From NCBI GenBank assembly GCA_025056455.1, contig JANWVY010000004.1:248001-312000 (forward strand): a stretch of 64,000 nucleotides of DNA, in the 5' to 3' direction. The stretch comes from Bryobacteraceae bacterium. GTDB taxonomy: Bacteria; Acidobacteriota; Terriglobia; Bryobacterales; Bryobacteraceae. A program made the translations under genes and the position numbers. This document shows positions 34,221 through 43,695 of this stretch, piece after piece. The notes below the pieces were generated by a model. The model was given only the letters and a program-made list of their open reading frames with translations. It had not been told where the DNA came from and searched no databases. Position 1 is the first letter of the stretch. Every line of letters begins with the position of its first letter.

Positions 34221-35114
34221 TTAAAGATTCAGGGTCTTTAGATACTCGCGAAACGGGCCGCCGAGATCGTGCCTTTTCAGGGCGAATTCAACGGTCGCTT
34301 TCAGAAAACCCAGCTTGTCGCCTGCGTCGTATCGTCGCCCTTCGAATTTCAGCCCGTAAATTGGCCGGCTGCGAAGCAAGTGCTTCAACGCATCCGTCAG
34401 CTGGATTTCACCTCCAGACCCAGGTTCAATGGACTCAATGGAGCGAAAAATCTCTGGCGTCAGAAGATAACGCCCAATAATGGCGAGGTTGGAGGGAGCC
34501 TCACTTGCTTTGGGCTTCTCAACCAAGTTGTGAATGCGGAATAACTTCCCGCTCAGGCCGTTATGGGAGACGGGATCAGCGTCCACAACCCCGTAGTTCG
34601 AGATCTCCGGGCCATTCACTTCCATCAACGCCAGCACCGAGGCGCCATAAAAATTGTGAATGTCCAGCAGCTGTTGCAGACAGGGAATCTCGGCGTCAAT
34701 CACGTCGTCGGATAAGACCACGGCGAAAGGCTCGGGCCCAACCAGTTCCTTGGCTCGCAAAACCGCATGTCCCAGGCCAAGCGCTTCTTTCTGGCGCACA
34801 TAGGAGACGTCAATCATGTCTGAAATCGCACGCACGCTCGCCAGGAGGTCTCGCTTGCCGCGGGTTTCTAGAAGATGCTCGAGCTCAAAGCTGACGTCAA
34901 AGTGGTCTTCGATGGCGGTTTTCCCTCGCCCGGTGACGATGATGATGTTGGTCATGCCGGAATGGATCGCTTCTTCCACCCCGTACTGAATCAAGGGCTT
35001 GTCAACCAGGGTGAGCATCTCTTTCGGCTGCGCCTTGGTCGCTGGCAAAAAGCGGGTCCCAAGACCGGCCGCCGGGAAGACTGCCTTCCGCACCTTGGTG
35101 TTCATCACTCCCAT
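34221..35114 (-). CDS. galU: UTP-glucose-1-phosphate uridylyltransferase
   Basis: A 297-residue nucleotidyltransferase that makes UDP-glucose from UTP and glucose-1-phosphate. Signatures: AVFPAAGLGTRFLPATKAQPKEML, PLIQYGVEEAIHSGM, RQKEALGLGHAV, VVLSDDVID and VEKPKASEAPSNLAIIGRYLLTPEIF. Length and motifs match bacterial GalU throughout. GGGAG lies 6 nt before ATG 35114; MNTKVRK nine bases later is an alternative. The UxaE-like gene follows closely on the same strand. Confidence 0.95.
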   Translation of the reverse strand: MGVMNTKVRKAVFPAAGLGTRFLPATKAQPKEMLTLVDKPLIQYGVEEAIHSGMTNIIIVTGRGKTAIEDHFDVSFELEHLLETRGKRDLLASVRAISDMIDVSYVRQKEALGLGHAVLRAKELVGPEPFAVVLSDDVIDAEIPCLQQLLDIHNFYGASVLALMEVNGPEISNYGVVDADPVSHNGLSGKLFRIHNLVEKPKASEAPSNLAIIGRYLLTPEIFRSIESIEPGSGGEIQLTDALKHLLRSRPIYGLKFEGRRYDAGDKLGFLKATVEFALKRHDLGGPFREYLKTLNL

Positions 35115-35214
35115 TGTAGGCTCCCAGCTAGAATCCCGTCTGCGGGCCGGCTTTTGAGCAAGGTCCTAACTTCCCGCAGGTTCGCAAGTTAGCAAGACAA
35201 AGAATTGCCGCTGA

Positions 35215-35220
35215 TATACT
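35215..35220 (+). promoter_or_regulatory. -10 TATACT, leaderless start of NTF2-like gene
   Basis: TATACT, seven bases, then ATG 35228, with no SD in the gap. AAGACA 15 bases further upstream is a weak -35 candidate. Confidence 0.5.
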
Positions 35221-35227
35221 ACGCTTG

Positions 35228-35674
35228 ATGTTCGCTGCTCGAACGTGTCTGATTTTGTCTGTGCTCGCCTTTCCGGCGGCCGGTATCAGCTCAGCCGAGA
35301 TCGAGGCCCTCGACCGCGCCTGGCGCGATGCCGTCGTGCAACGGGATTTTGCCCGGCTGGATCAATTACTCGCGCCAGATTTGATCTACGCCCATGCTTC
35401 TGGCGTTGTCGACACCAAGCAGTCTTATCTCGAAAAGCTTCGGTCTGGCAAGCAGATCTACCGCACTTTGGAGCAGCATAAAGTTTCGGTACGCATCCAT
35501 GGCGAGGCCGCAATCACGCACTCTTGGGTCCACGTTACGGGAACGAATCCGGCTGGCCCCTTCGATGACAAGGTCATGATGCTTCACGTGTGGGTCAAGA
35601 AGGGGACCTCCTGGCTTCTGGCGGCGCACCAAACAACACGCGTTGAAGCTCTTCCACATGAACCGGCGAGCTAA
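35228..35674 (+). CDS. exported NTF2/SnoaL-like (DUF4440) protein
   Basis: A 148-residue protein with a signal peptide (MFAARTCLILSVLAFPAAG). The cone-shaped NTF2-like fold follows: IEALDRAWRDAVVQRDFARLD, LLAPDLIYAHASG, KQSYLEKLRSG, then strands VRIHGEAAITHSWVHVTG and MMLHVWVKKGTSWLLAAHQTT. DUF4440 proteins bind small ligands or have lyase/isomerase activity; no catalytic set is assigned. The likely start of the next gene lies inside its last codons, so the two are cotranscribed. Confidence 0.88.
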   Translation: MFAARTCLILSVLAFPAAGISSAEIEALDRAWRDAVVQRDFARLDQLLAPDLIYAHASGVVDTKQSYLEKLRSGKQIYRTLEQHKVSVRIHGEAAITHSWVHVTGTNPAGPFDDKVMMLHVWVKKGTSWLLAAHQTTRVEALPHEPAS

Positions 35675-37424
35675 TGGGAAGATCTTCCAAGCTAGCTTCA
35701 TGCCGGGCCATTCGACGACGTTACTTCTGCTCGCTGTAGGAAGCACCCTTATCGGCTGTGAGTTCCCGCTCCAGGCCCAGCAGCGCTCTCAAGCCCGTTC
35801 CATGGTTATCACCCAGCGGGGAATCGTAGCCACGAGCCAAACACTCGCCTCACAAGCCGGGGCCGCGATTCTTGCTCGTGGCGGAAACGCAGTGGATGCG
35901 GCCATCGCTGCCAACGCCGTCCTCACCGTCGTCGAGCCAATGAGCTGCGGCGTTGGCGGCGATCTGTTTGCGATTTATTACCAAGCCAGCTCGCGGAAGC
36001 TCTATGGGCTCAACGCCAGCGGCCCAGCCCCGCTGCAAATGAGCATCGCCAAGCTAAAGCAGCTGGGCTATCACACAATGCCGCAGGATGGCATTCATTC
36101 GGTCACCGTTCCCGGCTGTGTAGACGGATGGCGTAAATTGCATCAGCGTTTCGGCCGCTTGCCCTGGAGGATGCTGTTCTCTCCCGCACGTTATTACGCC
36201 CTGGAGGGATTTCCCCTCACGGAGATCATCCAAGATCACTGGCGCTCAAGCCTGGCCAAGCTGCAATCCACAGACTACGCCAGAAGGACGTTCCTTTTTC
36301 ACGGCGCCCCGCCCGAGGTGGGCCAAGTGATTCGAAACCCAGATCTTGCCAAGACTTTCGGTTTGCTTGCTGAGCAGGGCGGTGACGTTTTTTACCGCGG
36401 AGTGATCGCGCGAGCGATTGTTGATACTTCCCGCAAGTGGAATGGCTTCCTGCAAGCCGAAGACCTCGCGAAATACTCGGCCGAGTGGGTCGAACCAATT
36501 CAAACCAACTACCGTGGCTGGACTGTTTGGGAGCTCCCCCCGAACAGCCAGGGTGTGGCAGCCCTGGCCATGCTGAACATTCTGGAGACGCTCCCGGTGG
36601 ATCAATACCCTCCGGAGAGCCCTGTCAGTTGGCACTACAAAATTGAAGCCCAAAAGCTCGCCTATCAGGACTTGAAGCGCTATCTCGCAGATCCGAAATT
36701 TTCCACCGTTCCCATCGCGCAGATGCTCTCCAAATCCTACGCGGCAGAGCGCGCTCGGAGCATTCAACCCGAGAAAGCCAACTGCGATCCTTCGCCGGGC
36801 AGATTCACCGCCGGCGGTGGAGATACGGTCTATCTGGCCACGGTGGACCAAGAAGGCAACATGGTTTCGCTCATTCAAAGTCTGTACTTGAGTTTTGGAT
36901 CCGGCGTGGCCGTTGAGGGTTTCGGCTTCCATCTGCACAACCGCGCGGCGCTATTTGAATTGGACCCCGATCACCCCAATGCGCTGGCCCCCGGCAAACG
37001 CCCTTTCCACACCATCATTCCGGCGTTTATGGAGAAAGGATCGACGAAAATCGCGTTCGGAATCATGGGTGGGCTCAACCAAGCACAGGCTCACGCGCAG
37101 TTTGTGAGCAACTTGGTCGATCACGGAATGAACATTCAGGCCGCCTTGGAAGCCCCTCGCTTCACCAAACTCAACTTCGGGGGCTGCGATGTGATGGTGG
37201 AAGCGCGCTTGCCGGAAACCACCCGGCGCATCTTGCGCGAATATGGTCACCTTCTCGAGGTTCAAGGCGACTTTTCCGGATGGATGGGTGGGGGGCAGGT
37301 TGTTCTGCGCGATTTCGAGCGCGGAGTCAACTACGGAGCCTCCTCGCCGCGCAAAGATGGTGCAGCCATCCCCGAAGCCGATCCCTACTTCCGCCCGCCA
37401 AGCCGGCGAGCGCCAGCCAAGTGA
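35658..37424 (+). CDS. ggt: gamma-glutamyltransferase family protein, probable lipoprotein
   Basis: A 588-residue Ntn hydrolase precursor. GGT markers: GGNAVDAAIAANAVLTVVEPMSCGVGGDLFAIYY, SVTVPGCVDGW, and the processing site GGGDTVYLATVDQEGNMVS, in which Thr390 should become the N-terminal nucleophile of the small subunit. It hydrolyses gamma-glutamyl bonds such as in glutathione. An early LIGC motif (STLIGC) suggests a lipobox, hence outer-leaflet anchoring. I choose ATG 35658 for its positively charged n-region; ATG 35700 would give a signal lacking basic residues, and neither has an SD. It overlaps the NTF2-like gene by 17 bp. Confidence 0.92.
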   Translation: MNRRANGKIFQASFMPGHSTTLLLLAVGSTLIGCEFPLQAQQRSQARSMVITQRGIVATSQTLASQAGAAILARGGNAVDAAIAANAVLTVVEPMSCGVGGDLFAIYYQASSRKLYGLNASGPAPLQMSIAKLKQLGYHTMPQDGIHSVTVPGCVDGWRKLHQRFGRLPWRMLFSPARYYALEGFPLTEIIQDHWRSSLAKLQSTDYARRTFLFHGAPPEVGQVIRNPDLAKTFGLLAEQGGDVFYRGVIARAIVDTSRKWNGFLQAEDLAKYSAEWVEPIQTNYRGWTVWELPPNSQGVAALAMLNILETLPVDQYPPESPVSWHYKIEAQKLAYQDLKRYLADPKFSTVPIAQMLSKSYAAERARSIQPEKANCDPSPGRFTAGGGDTVYLATVDQEGNMVSLIQSLYLSFGSGVAVEGFGFHLHNRAALFELDPDHPNALAPGKRPFHTIIPAFMEKGSTKIAFGIMGGLNQAQAHAQFVSNLVDHGMNIQAALEAPRFTKLNFGGCDVMVEARLPETTRRILREYGHLLEVQGDFSGWMGGGQVVLRDFERGVNYGASSPRKDGAAIPEADPYFRPPSRRAPAK

Positions 37425-37431
37425 ATCAAAT

Positions 37432-38592
37432 TCAGCGCTCAGAGCTGGCAGCAGCGGCGCCCGCACCCAGGTTGCGATAGAGCTTGAGGTTGGCCGTGGC
37501 CGATCCAATGCAGGCCACATCGGGCCGGGAGTCAGCATCAAAGTCAGCAACAGCGCACCCCGCCGCTGCAATCCCGCCGCGATCAATTGCATGTCGCTGC
37601 CAACCGGAGCCCGTGCGATCAGCCTCGTAGTAATAAACGCTGCGCCCTGGGCCGCGAAATCCCACAATTAGTTCGTCGTTGCCATCGCCATTCAAATCGG
37701 CGGCAAGCAGAGTGTGGCCATCCGGTTCCGATGCGTCGATAACCTGGCGCACCCAGCTTGCTCCGGCTTGGCGGTAAACACACACTTGATGGCCGTGCCA
37801 GGGTTCGATCGTAGCCAGGAACCGTTGCTTGCCCAGCCGCGCCACGACAATCTCACTCGCTCCACTTTTCGGCCAGGGAGTGGGATCGCCCGGCGCCAGT
37901 CGCTGTTGCCGCCAGTGTCCCGACCGTTGCTGCCGCAAAAGGTGAATGCCTTCGAAGCTGGCGGTCAAAAGCTCGTCAAAGCCGTCGCCATCCCAATCCG
38001 TAACAAAAATGCCGTGCAACACCCCAGAAATCGTCGAGGAGATCCTCTCTCGTTTCCAGTGCGGGGGCCGGTAAAACACGAGCGGGACAATCCCCCGGTA
38101 TTCCGGCGGTTCCGCCTCCCCATGGGTCAGCGGTGCATTCACAATTACTCGACCAGATCGCAACTGCATTCCGCGCAGGCGGTGCGCCGTTGGTAGGCGG
38201 TCGATTTCGCGAGACTTCCACGGTTGGCGGGGATCGCCATCGGGCTCCAGCAAAGAAATAACCCCCAAGCTGTTTTTCGCCACGTTTGCAAACTCGTGCG
38301 CGAGCACGAAGCTGGAAACTGCTCCGCCCTGCTCCACCGCGGCGCAGTGAATCATCCGCTGGAAGCCACGGGCCAAAACGTGGCGGCCCCATTCCGGATT
38401 GTCAAACCAAAACAGCTCTTTCATGCCACTTGCAAGCGCGACGAGGTCCGGGCGGCGATCCTGGTTTAAATCCGTCACCAGAACTTGATAGCCGCCTTTC
38501 AAATCCGTAGCCAAGGTCCGTTGCTCAAACAGAATTTGACCTGCGTGGCAGGTTGCTGCGAGCAACAGCGGCGTGGTGAATGAGCGTTTCAC
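37432..38592 (-). CDS. exported FG-GAP/VCBS repeat protein
   Basis: A 386-residue protein with a short signal peptide (MKRSFTTPLLLAATCHAG). It contains repeated calcium-binding propeller motifs of the form D-x-[ND]-x-D-x-x-[DP]: DLNQDRRPDLVAL, DWDGDGFDELLTA, DLNGDGNDELIVG, DFDADSRPDVACIG. That is the FG-GAP/VCBS seven-bladed fold seen in cell-surface binding proteins. The GTG start at 38592 overlaps the TGA of the TonB receptor (GTGA) with GGGAAG upstream; an ATG five codons earlier is possible. Coupling to the receptor suggests they work together at the outer membrane. Confidence 0.9.
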   Translation of the reverse strand: MKRSFTTPLLLAATCHAGQILFEQRTLATDLKGGYQVLVTDLNQDRRPDLVALASGMKELFWFDNPEWGRHVLARGFQRMIHCAAVEQGGAVSSFVLAHEFANVAKNSLGVISLLEPDGDPRQPWKSREIDRLPTAHRLRGMQLRSGRVIVNAPLTHGEAEPPEYRGIVPLVFYRPPHWKRERISSTISGVLHGIFVTDWDGDGFDELLTASFEGIHLLRQQRSGHWRQQRLAPGDPTPWPKSGASEIVVARLGKQRFLATIEPWHGHQVCVYRQAGASWVRQVIDASEPDGHTLLAADLNGDGNDELIVGFRGPGRSVYYYEADRTGSGWQRHAIDRGGIAAAGCAVADFDADSRPDVACIGSATANLKLYRNLGAGAAAASSER

Positions 38593-41048
38593 TGCTTCCC
38601 TAACCACCGAATGCGGATATTAAAGGCTCGTCCCTGCCCGCCATAGGCCTTCAGGAAGTTCGGGGATCCAAGCACGTTGTTAATCACATTGGGATTGCGA
38701 TGGTTGGTGAGATTGATGAAGCCGCCGCGGATGGCCCACCACTGTTTTCGAAAAAAAACGGTACGTTCAACATGCAGGTTGAGCTCAAAGAAGGCCGGAT
38801 AGCGGAGTTCATTCACCTTACTGACCAGCTGCCCGTTGGCGTCTTGGATCGAAAAGGGGAAACCCGTGCGGTACTCCGCCAAATACGCTACCGCCCACTT
38901 CTTCCACGGCGTCGGCAAGTATCCCCAGCTCAACCAGCGATTGGGCGTGTCCCAAGGTAAAGGACCAGCGTTGTCGCTGATTAGGAGTGGTTCATCCACA
39001 CTTTGATCAATCACGGCGTTGGAACGCGCGCGAGAGCGAGTATAACTCAGCATCCATTCATAGCGCTGGCGGATGGGCTGGCGCAGCGTGACTTCAATTG
39101 CGCGATAGCGGTCCGCCCGCTGTGTGCTGAGCACGTAGATGGCGTCAAATACGGGATCGGCAAGGTTGTCAAAAACACGGGGGAGATCATCCGGGTGGCT
39201 GAGCAGCCGGTTGATGTAGGTAAATCCGCGGGTGCCACTGCGCTGAATCAAATTCACTCTTGCTTGAATCGACATCGGCAGCTCGTGTTCGAATCCCAGA
39301 TTCCAATTGTGGTAGCGCGGGCTCGCCAGACGCGGATTGTCAATGCAATAAACCGAAAGTGCGGGGCCGCGCGCGATGTCGCCGTCGGGGCCGAAATAAA
39401 TCGACGCGGAGTACTGATCTAGTGGCCGGCTAAAAACTCGCAGGCTCGTCTGGTCGAAAATGCGGGCAAAGCCGCCCGATATTTTCGTCCCCTCTAAGCC
39501 GAAAGGCGACCACGCAAAGCCGAGACGGGGAGAAAAATTCCAGTTCCGGAGAATGCGGTCCCAATCCTGACGCAGGCCCGCTTCGATGAGCAGGCGGGGA
39601 CGAATGCGCCAGGAGTCCTGGATGTAGCTCGAGGTCTCGAAATTCGACCGTCGTAGCTGCCCGCTGCCATAAAACAGCGTGCGACGAACGGGCGTGAAGT
39701 CAGCGGTTGTATATTCAATGCCGCTTCGCCGGGCGCTCTGCGAGTAGAACTGCCGCGTGAGATCCAAACCGGCCTTGAGCTGGTGTCCCCCTAAAAAAGT
39801 GAAGCTCGGCGCAAAGAGATTTGTAATCCACTGGTCCCGTCCTCCGCGCCGCGAGGAATCTAAAAAATAGTTCCCGCGCCTGCCAAAAGGGCTCACCACA
39901 TAAATACCATCGCCTTGCGGAATTTCCCGCGCATAGGTGCGGTTGTAGGAGAATCCAAACTCAAGCAGTGCCCCGCGCCGGAAGTAGATCTGATCCTTCA
40001 AATAAGTGAACCATTGCCGGGATCGCCGGTCGACGGTAGTTTCACGAGGGTCCAAGATGCTCAGACCGTTTCGCGGCGCGTACCACAAATTAAAAAGTGA
40101 GCCCACGGTGAGAATGTTCGACGGGGTGAGGTTGATTTGGTTGTGCAGCAGGTTGCTTCCTCGCCAGGCAACGGTACGGTCCTGCCCCCGCGGCAAATCG
40201 CGAATCACCGTGTTGACGAATTGGAGATCGAGGCTATCGGAAAACCAGGCGCGCCCTTTCTTCCAAGGACCGGAAAGATTGGCGCGGGGCGTCCATCCTC
40301 CAATCATGAGGCTTTTTTGATACTCGATGCCTGGAACGAAATTTGTCGCTGAGTAGCGCAGCCGGTCGTCGCCCGTGCGCGAGCGCACAGCGAGCACCCC
40401 CGAGGAGCCCTTCCCAAACTCTGCGGGCGGCCGCCCGGCCGTTACATCAATCGATTGCACGCTTTCCACACTGAGCCGGGATTCAAAGCGCCCTGTCAAC
40501 GGGTCGTTGAGCTGAAAACCCTCTAGCGTGTAGAGCGTCTGTTCTTCGGCCCCGCCGTGAAGATGCACACCACCTCTTCCGTCTTGCACCATGCCAGGAA
40601 TGATGCGCAGCGCGTTGCGCAGCGTGTTGGTGGCGGGGTAGGGCACATCCAGCAAAGTCGTGCCGCTGAGAGATACTTGTGGAGACGTGCGGTCCATGTC
40701 AACAAAGCCAGGATTGGCATTGACATCCACGGACTCGACAACTTCCCGCAGCAGGGAAAGAACAAATTGTGCTTCGTTGGCTCCTTCCGCAAGCTCTAGG
40801 GATGTCTTAAGCCGAAAAAACCCCTCGCGCTCAATCTCCACGTCCACCCTTCCGGGCTTAGGCAGGGAAACCTGGAACGCACCAGTAGGATCGGAGATCG
40901 CCGTTTCCAGCAAACCATCGCCACGCAAACTGATGCGGGCGCCGGGGACTGGTTTGCCCGTCTCACCTGTAATCTTTCCGTTCAGGCGCACGTCGGCGTG
41001 CGCGACAAAGCCGAAGGTCAGAAACCCGAACAAACTTACGATGAGCAA
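38589..41048 (-). CDS. TonB-dependent receptor with N-terminal carboxypeptidase-regulatory-like domain
   Basis: An 819-residue outer-membrane protein. Signal peptide is followed by a CarboxypepD_reg-like domain (GKITGETGKPVPGARISLRGD...). The plug has TNTLRNALRIIPGMVQD and EEQTLYTLEGFQLNDP, and the rest is a 22-strand-type barrel ending with an aromatic-proximal terminus. This architecture is abundant in Acidobacteriota and is thought to import oligomers. Start is TTG 41048 with GGGGA upstream. No SusD partner is present. The next gene, an FG-GAP protein, is translationally coupled. The PSD1 gene is divergent across a 170-bp spacer. Confidence 0.93.
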   Translation of the reverse strand: MLIVSLFGFLTFGFVAHADVRLNGKITGETGKPVPGARISLRGDGLLETAISDPTGAFQVSLPKPGRVDVEIEREGFFRLKTSLELAEGANEAQFVLSLLREVVESVDVNANPGFVDMDRTSPQVSLSGTTLLDVPYPATNTLRNALRIIPGMVQDGRGGVHLHGGAEEQTLYTLEGFQLNDPLTGRFESRLSVESVQSIDVTAGRPPAEFGKGSSGVLAVRSRTGDDRLRYSATNFVPGIEYQKSLMIGGWTPRANLSGPWKKGRAWFSDSLDLQFVNTVIRDLPRGQDRTVAWRGSNLLHNQINLTPSNILTVGSLFNLWYAPRNGLSILDPRETTVDRRSRQWFTYLKDQIYFRRGALLEFGFSYNRTYAREIPQGDGIYVVSPFGRRGNYFLDSSRRGGRDQWITNLFAPSFTFLGGHQLKAGLDLTRQFYSQSARRSGIEYTTADFTPVRRTLFYGSGQLRRSNFETSSYIQDSWRIRPRLLIEAGLRQDWDRILRNWNFSPRLGFAWSPFGLEGTKISGGFARIFDQTSLRVFSRPLDQYSASIYFGPDGDIARGPALSVYCIDNPRLASPRYHNWNLGFEHELPMSIQARVNLIQRSGTRGFTYINRLLSHPDDLPRVFDNLADPVFDAIYVLSTQRADRYRAIEVTLRQPIRQRYEWMLSYTRSRARSNAVIDQSVDEPLLISDNAGPLPWDTPNRWLSWGYLPTPWKKWAVAYLAEYRTGFPFSIQDANGQLVSKVNELRYPAFFELNLHVERTVFFRKQWWAIRGGFINLTNHRNPNVINNVLGSPNFLKAYGGQGRAFNIRIRWLGKQ

Positions 41049-41202
41049 CTTCGATCCCCGGGGTCAACGTCACCATCATATCGACCGCCTACGGGTGCAT
41101 TCAATCCGCGGCAGGCCTGACTCGCCCTGTCGAATCTAGCGCAAGCGTTTCGCCTTCCTCCCCGCCCGAATTTGAGCAACTGCCGCTTTCCGTGAAATCA
41201 AG

Positions 41203-41208
41203 TACAAT
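41203..41208 (+). promoter_or_regulatory. -10-like TACAAT before PSD1 gene
   Basis: TACAAT ends 9 nt before GTG 41218 and 12 nt before ATG 41221. No SD precedes either. A start at GTG would be essentially leaderless. Confidence 0.45.
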
Positions 41209-41217
41209 TCAGACAGC

Positions 41218-43695
41218 GTGATGCGTGGAGTCTTGGTTTCACTCTTCCTGTCGTGGGTTGCGCAAGGTGTGGAAGATTCTCCCCGCCAGGTCAGCGAGAT
41301 CCTGGCAGCAAACTGCCTGACTTGTCATGGCGAGAAAATCAAGATGTCAGGGCTTGATCTGCGCACCCGGGAGTCCATGCTCAAGGGCGGGCACAAAGGT
41401 CCAGCCATTGTGCCCGGCGACCCCAACCGCAGTCCTCTGTTCCGCCATGCTTCCGGTCTAGACCAGCCTGTGATGCCCCCCGGCAAGAAGCTGCAGTCCT
41501 GGCAGCTCACAGTGCTTTCCCGCTGGATTGCGACTGGCGCGCCGTTGGATAAGCCCATCGCTGCCAGCTCGGATTTATCCCAATCCATGGCCGCCCTTGA
41601 GGAGCGTCCGATTACAGAGGAAGAACGGCAGTTTTGGTCTTTTCTTCCGGTCAAGCGGGTTACGCCGCCAGTTCCTGCTAACCGGGCGTGGGTGAAAAAT
41701 CCGATCGATTCCTTCCTGTTGAAAGCGATGGAGGAGAAAAACCTGCGGCCCTCCGCTGAGACAAACAAGCGAAGCCTTGTCCGGCGCGCTTATCTGGACC
41801 TGTGGGGCTTGCCGCCGACACCCGCCCAAGTTCAAGAATTTCTCGGGGACTCCCGGCCCGACGCCTTTGAACGGCTCATCGACAAACTCCTCGATTCCCC
41901 CCATTATGGAGAGCGCTGGGCCCGCCACTGGCTCGATCTTGCCCGTTACGCCGATTCGGGCGGCTTCGAATATGACCGCGACCGTCCCCATGCTTGGCGC
42001 TACCGGGACTGGGTGATTCGCGCCTTCACCAACGACCTGCCCTACGACGAGTTTGCCCGCCTGCAAATTGCTGGGGATGAAATCGCCCCTGGCGATCCCG
42101 ACGCCCTCATTGCAACCGGCTTTCTGCGTCACGGGCCCGAGGCCAACATCAAGACAGAGCTTACACGGATGGATGAACTCGATGATATCCTGTCCACCAC
42201 CACCAGCGTCTTTCTCGGCATGACCGTTGGTTGTGCCCGTTGCCACAACCACAAGTTTGATCCCATCCCGCAAAAAGATTATTACCGCATGCAGGCGGTG
42301 TTCTTCTCCACAAAGCATGAGGATGTGCCGCTCGTTCCGCGCGAGGAGGTCGAACGCCACAAAGCGGAAAACAAACGCATTGATGCGCTCGTGCAACCCT
42401 TCAAACAACAGCGGGAAGAATTAGAGAAACCCTACCGCGAAAAGTTAATTGCAGCCGAACGCGCCAAGCTGCCTGACTACATCCAAGAGGCGTTGCGCAC
42501 GCCGCCGGAAAAGCGTACCGAGGGGCAAAAACTCAATGTCAGGCAGGTGGAAAAAACCCGCAACTTTACGGACGAGGACGTCATCGCCTCGATGAGTCTC
42601 GAAGATCGCGCCCGCCACGATGAGCTTTCCAAAAAGATCCAAGAGTTAGAAAAGCTCCGGCCTGCCCCCTTGCCGTCGGCAATGGCCATCGGCGAAGACG
42701 GGCCGGAGCCGCTTCCCTCCTATTTCCTGCACCGGGGAAGCCCGGATTCCAAAGGAAGTCTCATGCGGCCAGGTGTCTTGTCGGTGATCTGCCGCCAAGA
42801 ACTGGTGTTTCCCTCTGCGCCTGCAACGGCGAAATCGAGCCTCCGGCGGAAGACCTTTGCGGAATGGCTCACCTCGCCCGAAAATCCGCTGTTTGCCCGC
42901 GTAATGGTCAACCGGATCTGGCAGCATCACTTTGGGGAGGGGTTGGTGCGGACGCCCTCCAACTTTGGAAAAACCGGAGAACGCCCCACGCACCCAGAAC
43001 TGCTCGACTGGCTGGCGAGCGAATTCGTGGCGCGGAAGTTCAGCATGAAACAGATGCACCGCCTCATCATGACCTCCAACGCCTACCGCATGTCGAGCGA
43101 CGACGTCGCAGCTAGCCGTGCAGTCGATCCGGACAACCGCCTGCTGTGGCGAATGCCCCGTCAACGGCTGGAAGGGGAGATCATCCGCGATTCGATTCTT
43201 GCCGTCTCAGGCGCCCTGGACCGGAAAGTGGGTGGTCCCGGCGTTCATCCCTATATCGACCCCGCCCTCTGGCAAGGCAGTTCCGGTCGAACTTGGCCCG
43301 GCAAGCAGGACCACGACCCGACAACCTGGCGGCGTAGCATTTATGTCTTTTCCAAACGCAGCATCCCGCTTCCCCTGCTCGAGGTTTTCGACAAGCCGGA
43401 CACCATCTCGTCCTGCGCCCGGCGCAACCGCTCGACGATTGCCCCGCAAGCCCTAATTCTGATGAACAATCAATTTATCCACTTACAAGCCGAACAGTTT
43501 GCCAAACGCTTGAAACGCGAGGCAGGTTTGGATCCAGCCAAGCAGGTGGAACTGGCCTTTGAGCTGGCTTATGCACGTCCTCCGTCGAGCAAAGAAAAGC
43601 AGTGGGCCTTGGAGTTCCTTGCTGCCGGTCCGGAGGCGCTGGTCGATTTCTGCCAGGCGCTTTTTAACAGCAACGAGTTTGTCTACATCCCATGA
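41218..43695 (+). CDS. Planctomycete-type cytochrome c / DUF1549 / PSD1 (DUF1553) protein
   Basis: An 825-residue exported protein. After a signal peptide comes a PSCyt1 domain with CLTCH and a distal VMPPGKKL (Met ligand region). The DUF1549 region follows (RRAYLDLWGLPPTPAQV, RWARHWLDLARYADSGGFEYD, a second CARCHNHKFDPIPQKDYY), then a charged coiled segment (~390-480). Last is PSD1/DUF1553 (NPLFARVMVNRIWQHHFGEGLV, IAPQALILMNNQFI). Its redox role is unknown. It is coupled by ATGA to a DUF1501 protein, the standard partner across Planctomycetes and Bryobacterales. ATG 41221 is an alternative start. Confidence 0.95.
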   Translation: MMRGVLVSLFLSWVAQGVEDSPRQVSEILAANCLTCHGEKIKMSGLDLRTRESMLKGGHKGPAIVPGDPNRSPLFRHASGLDQPVMPPGKKLQSWQLTVLSRWIATGAPLDKPIAASSDLSQSMAALEERPITEEERQFWSFLPVKRVTPPVPANRAWVKNPIDSFLLKAMEEKNLRPSAETNKRSLVRRAYLDLWGLPPTPAQVQEFLGDSRPDAFERLIDKLLDSPHYGERWARHWLDLARYADSGGFEYDRDRPHAWRYRDWVIRAFTNDLPYDEFARLQIAGDEIAPGDPDALIATGFLRHGPEANIKTELTRMDELDDILSTTTSVFLGMTVGCARCHNHKFDPIPQKDYYRMQAVFFSTKHEDVPLVPREEVERHKAENKRIDALVQPFKQQREELEKPYREKLIAAERAKLPDYIQEALRTPPEKRTEGQKLNVRQVEKTRNFTDEDVIASMSLEDRARHDELSKKIQELEKLRPAPLPSAMAIGEDGPEPLPSYFLHRGSPDSKGSLMRPGVLSVICRQELVFPSAPATAKSSLRRKTFAEWLTSPENPLFARVMVNRIWQHHFGEGLVRTPSNFGKTGERPTHPELLDWLASEFVARKFSMKQMHRLIMTSNAYRMSSDDVAASRAVDPDNRLLWRMPRQRLEGEIIRDSILAVSGALDRKVGGPGVHPYIDPALWQGSSGRTWPGKQDHDPTTWRRSIYVFSKRSIPLPLLEVFDKPDTISSCARRNRSTIAPQALILMNNQFIHLQAEQFAKRLKREAGLDPAKQVELAFELAYARPPSSKEKQWALEFLAAGPEALVDFCQALFNSNEFVYIP

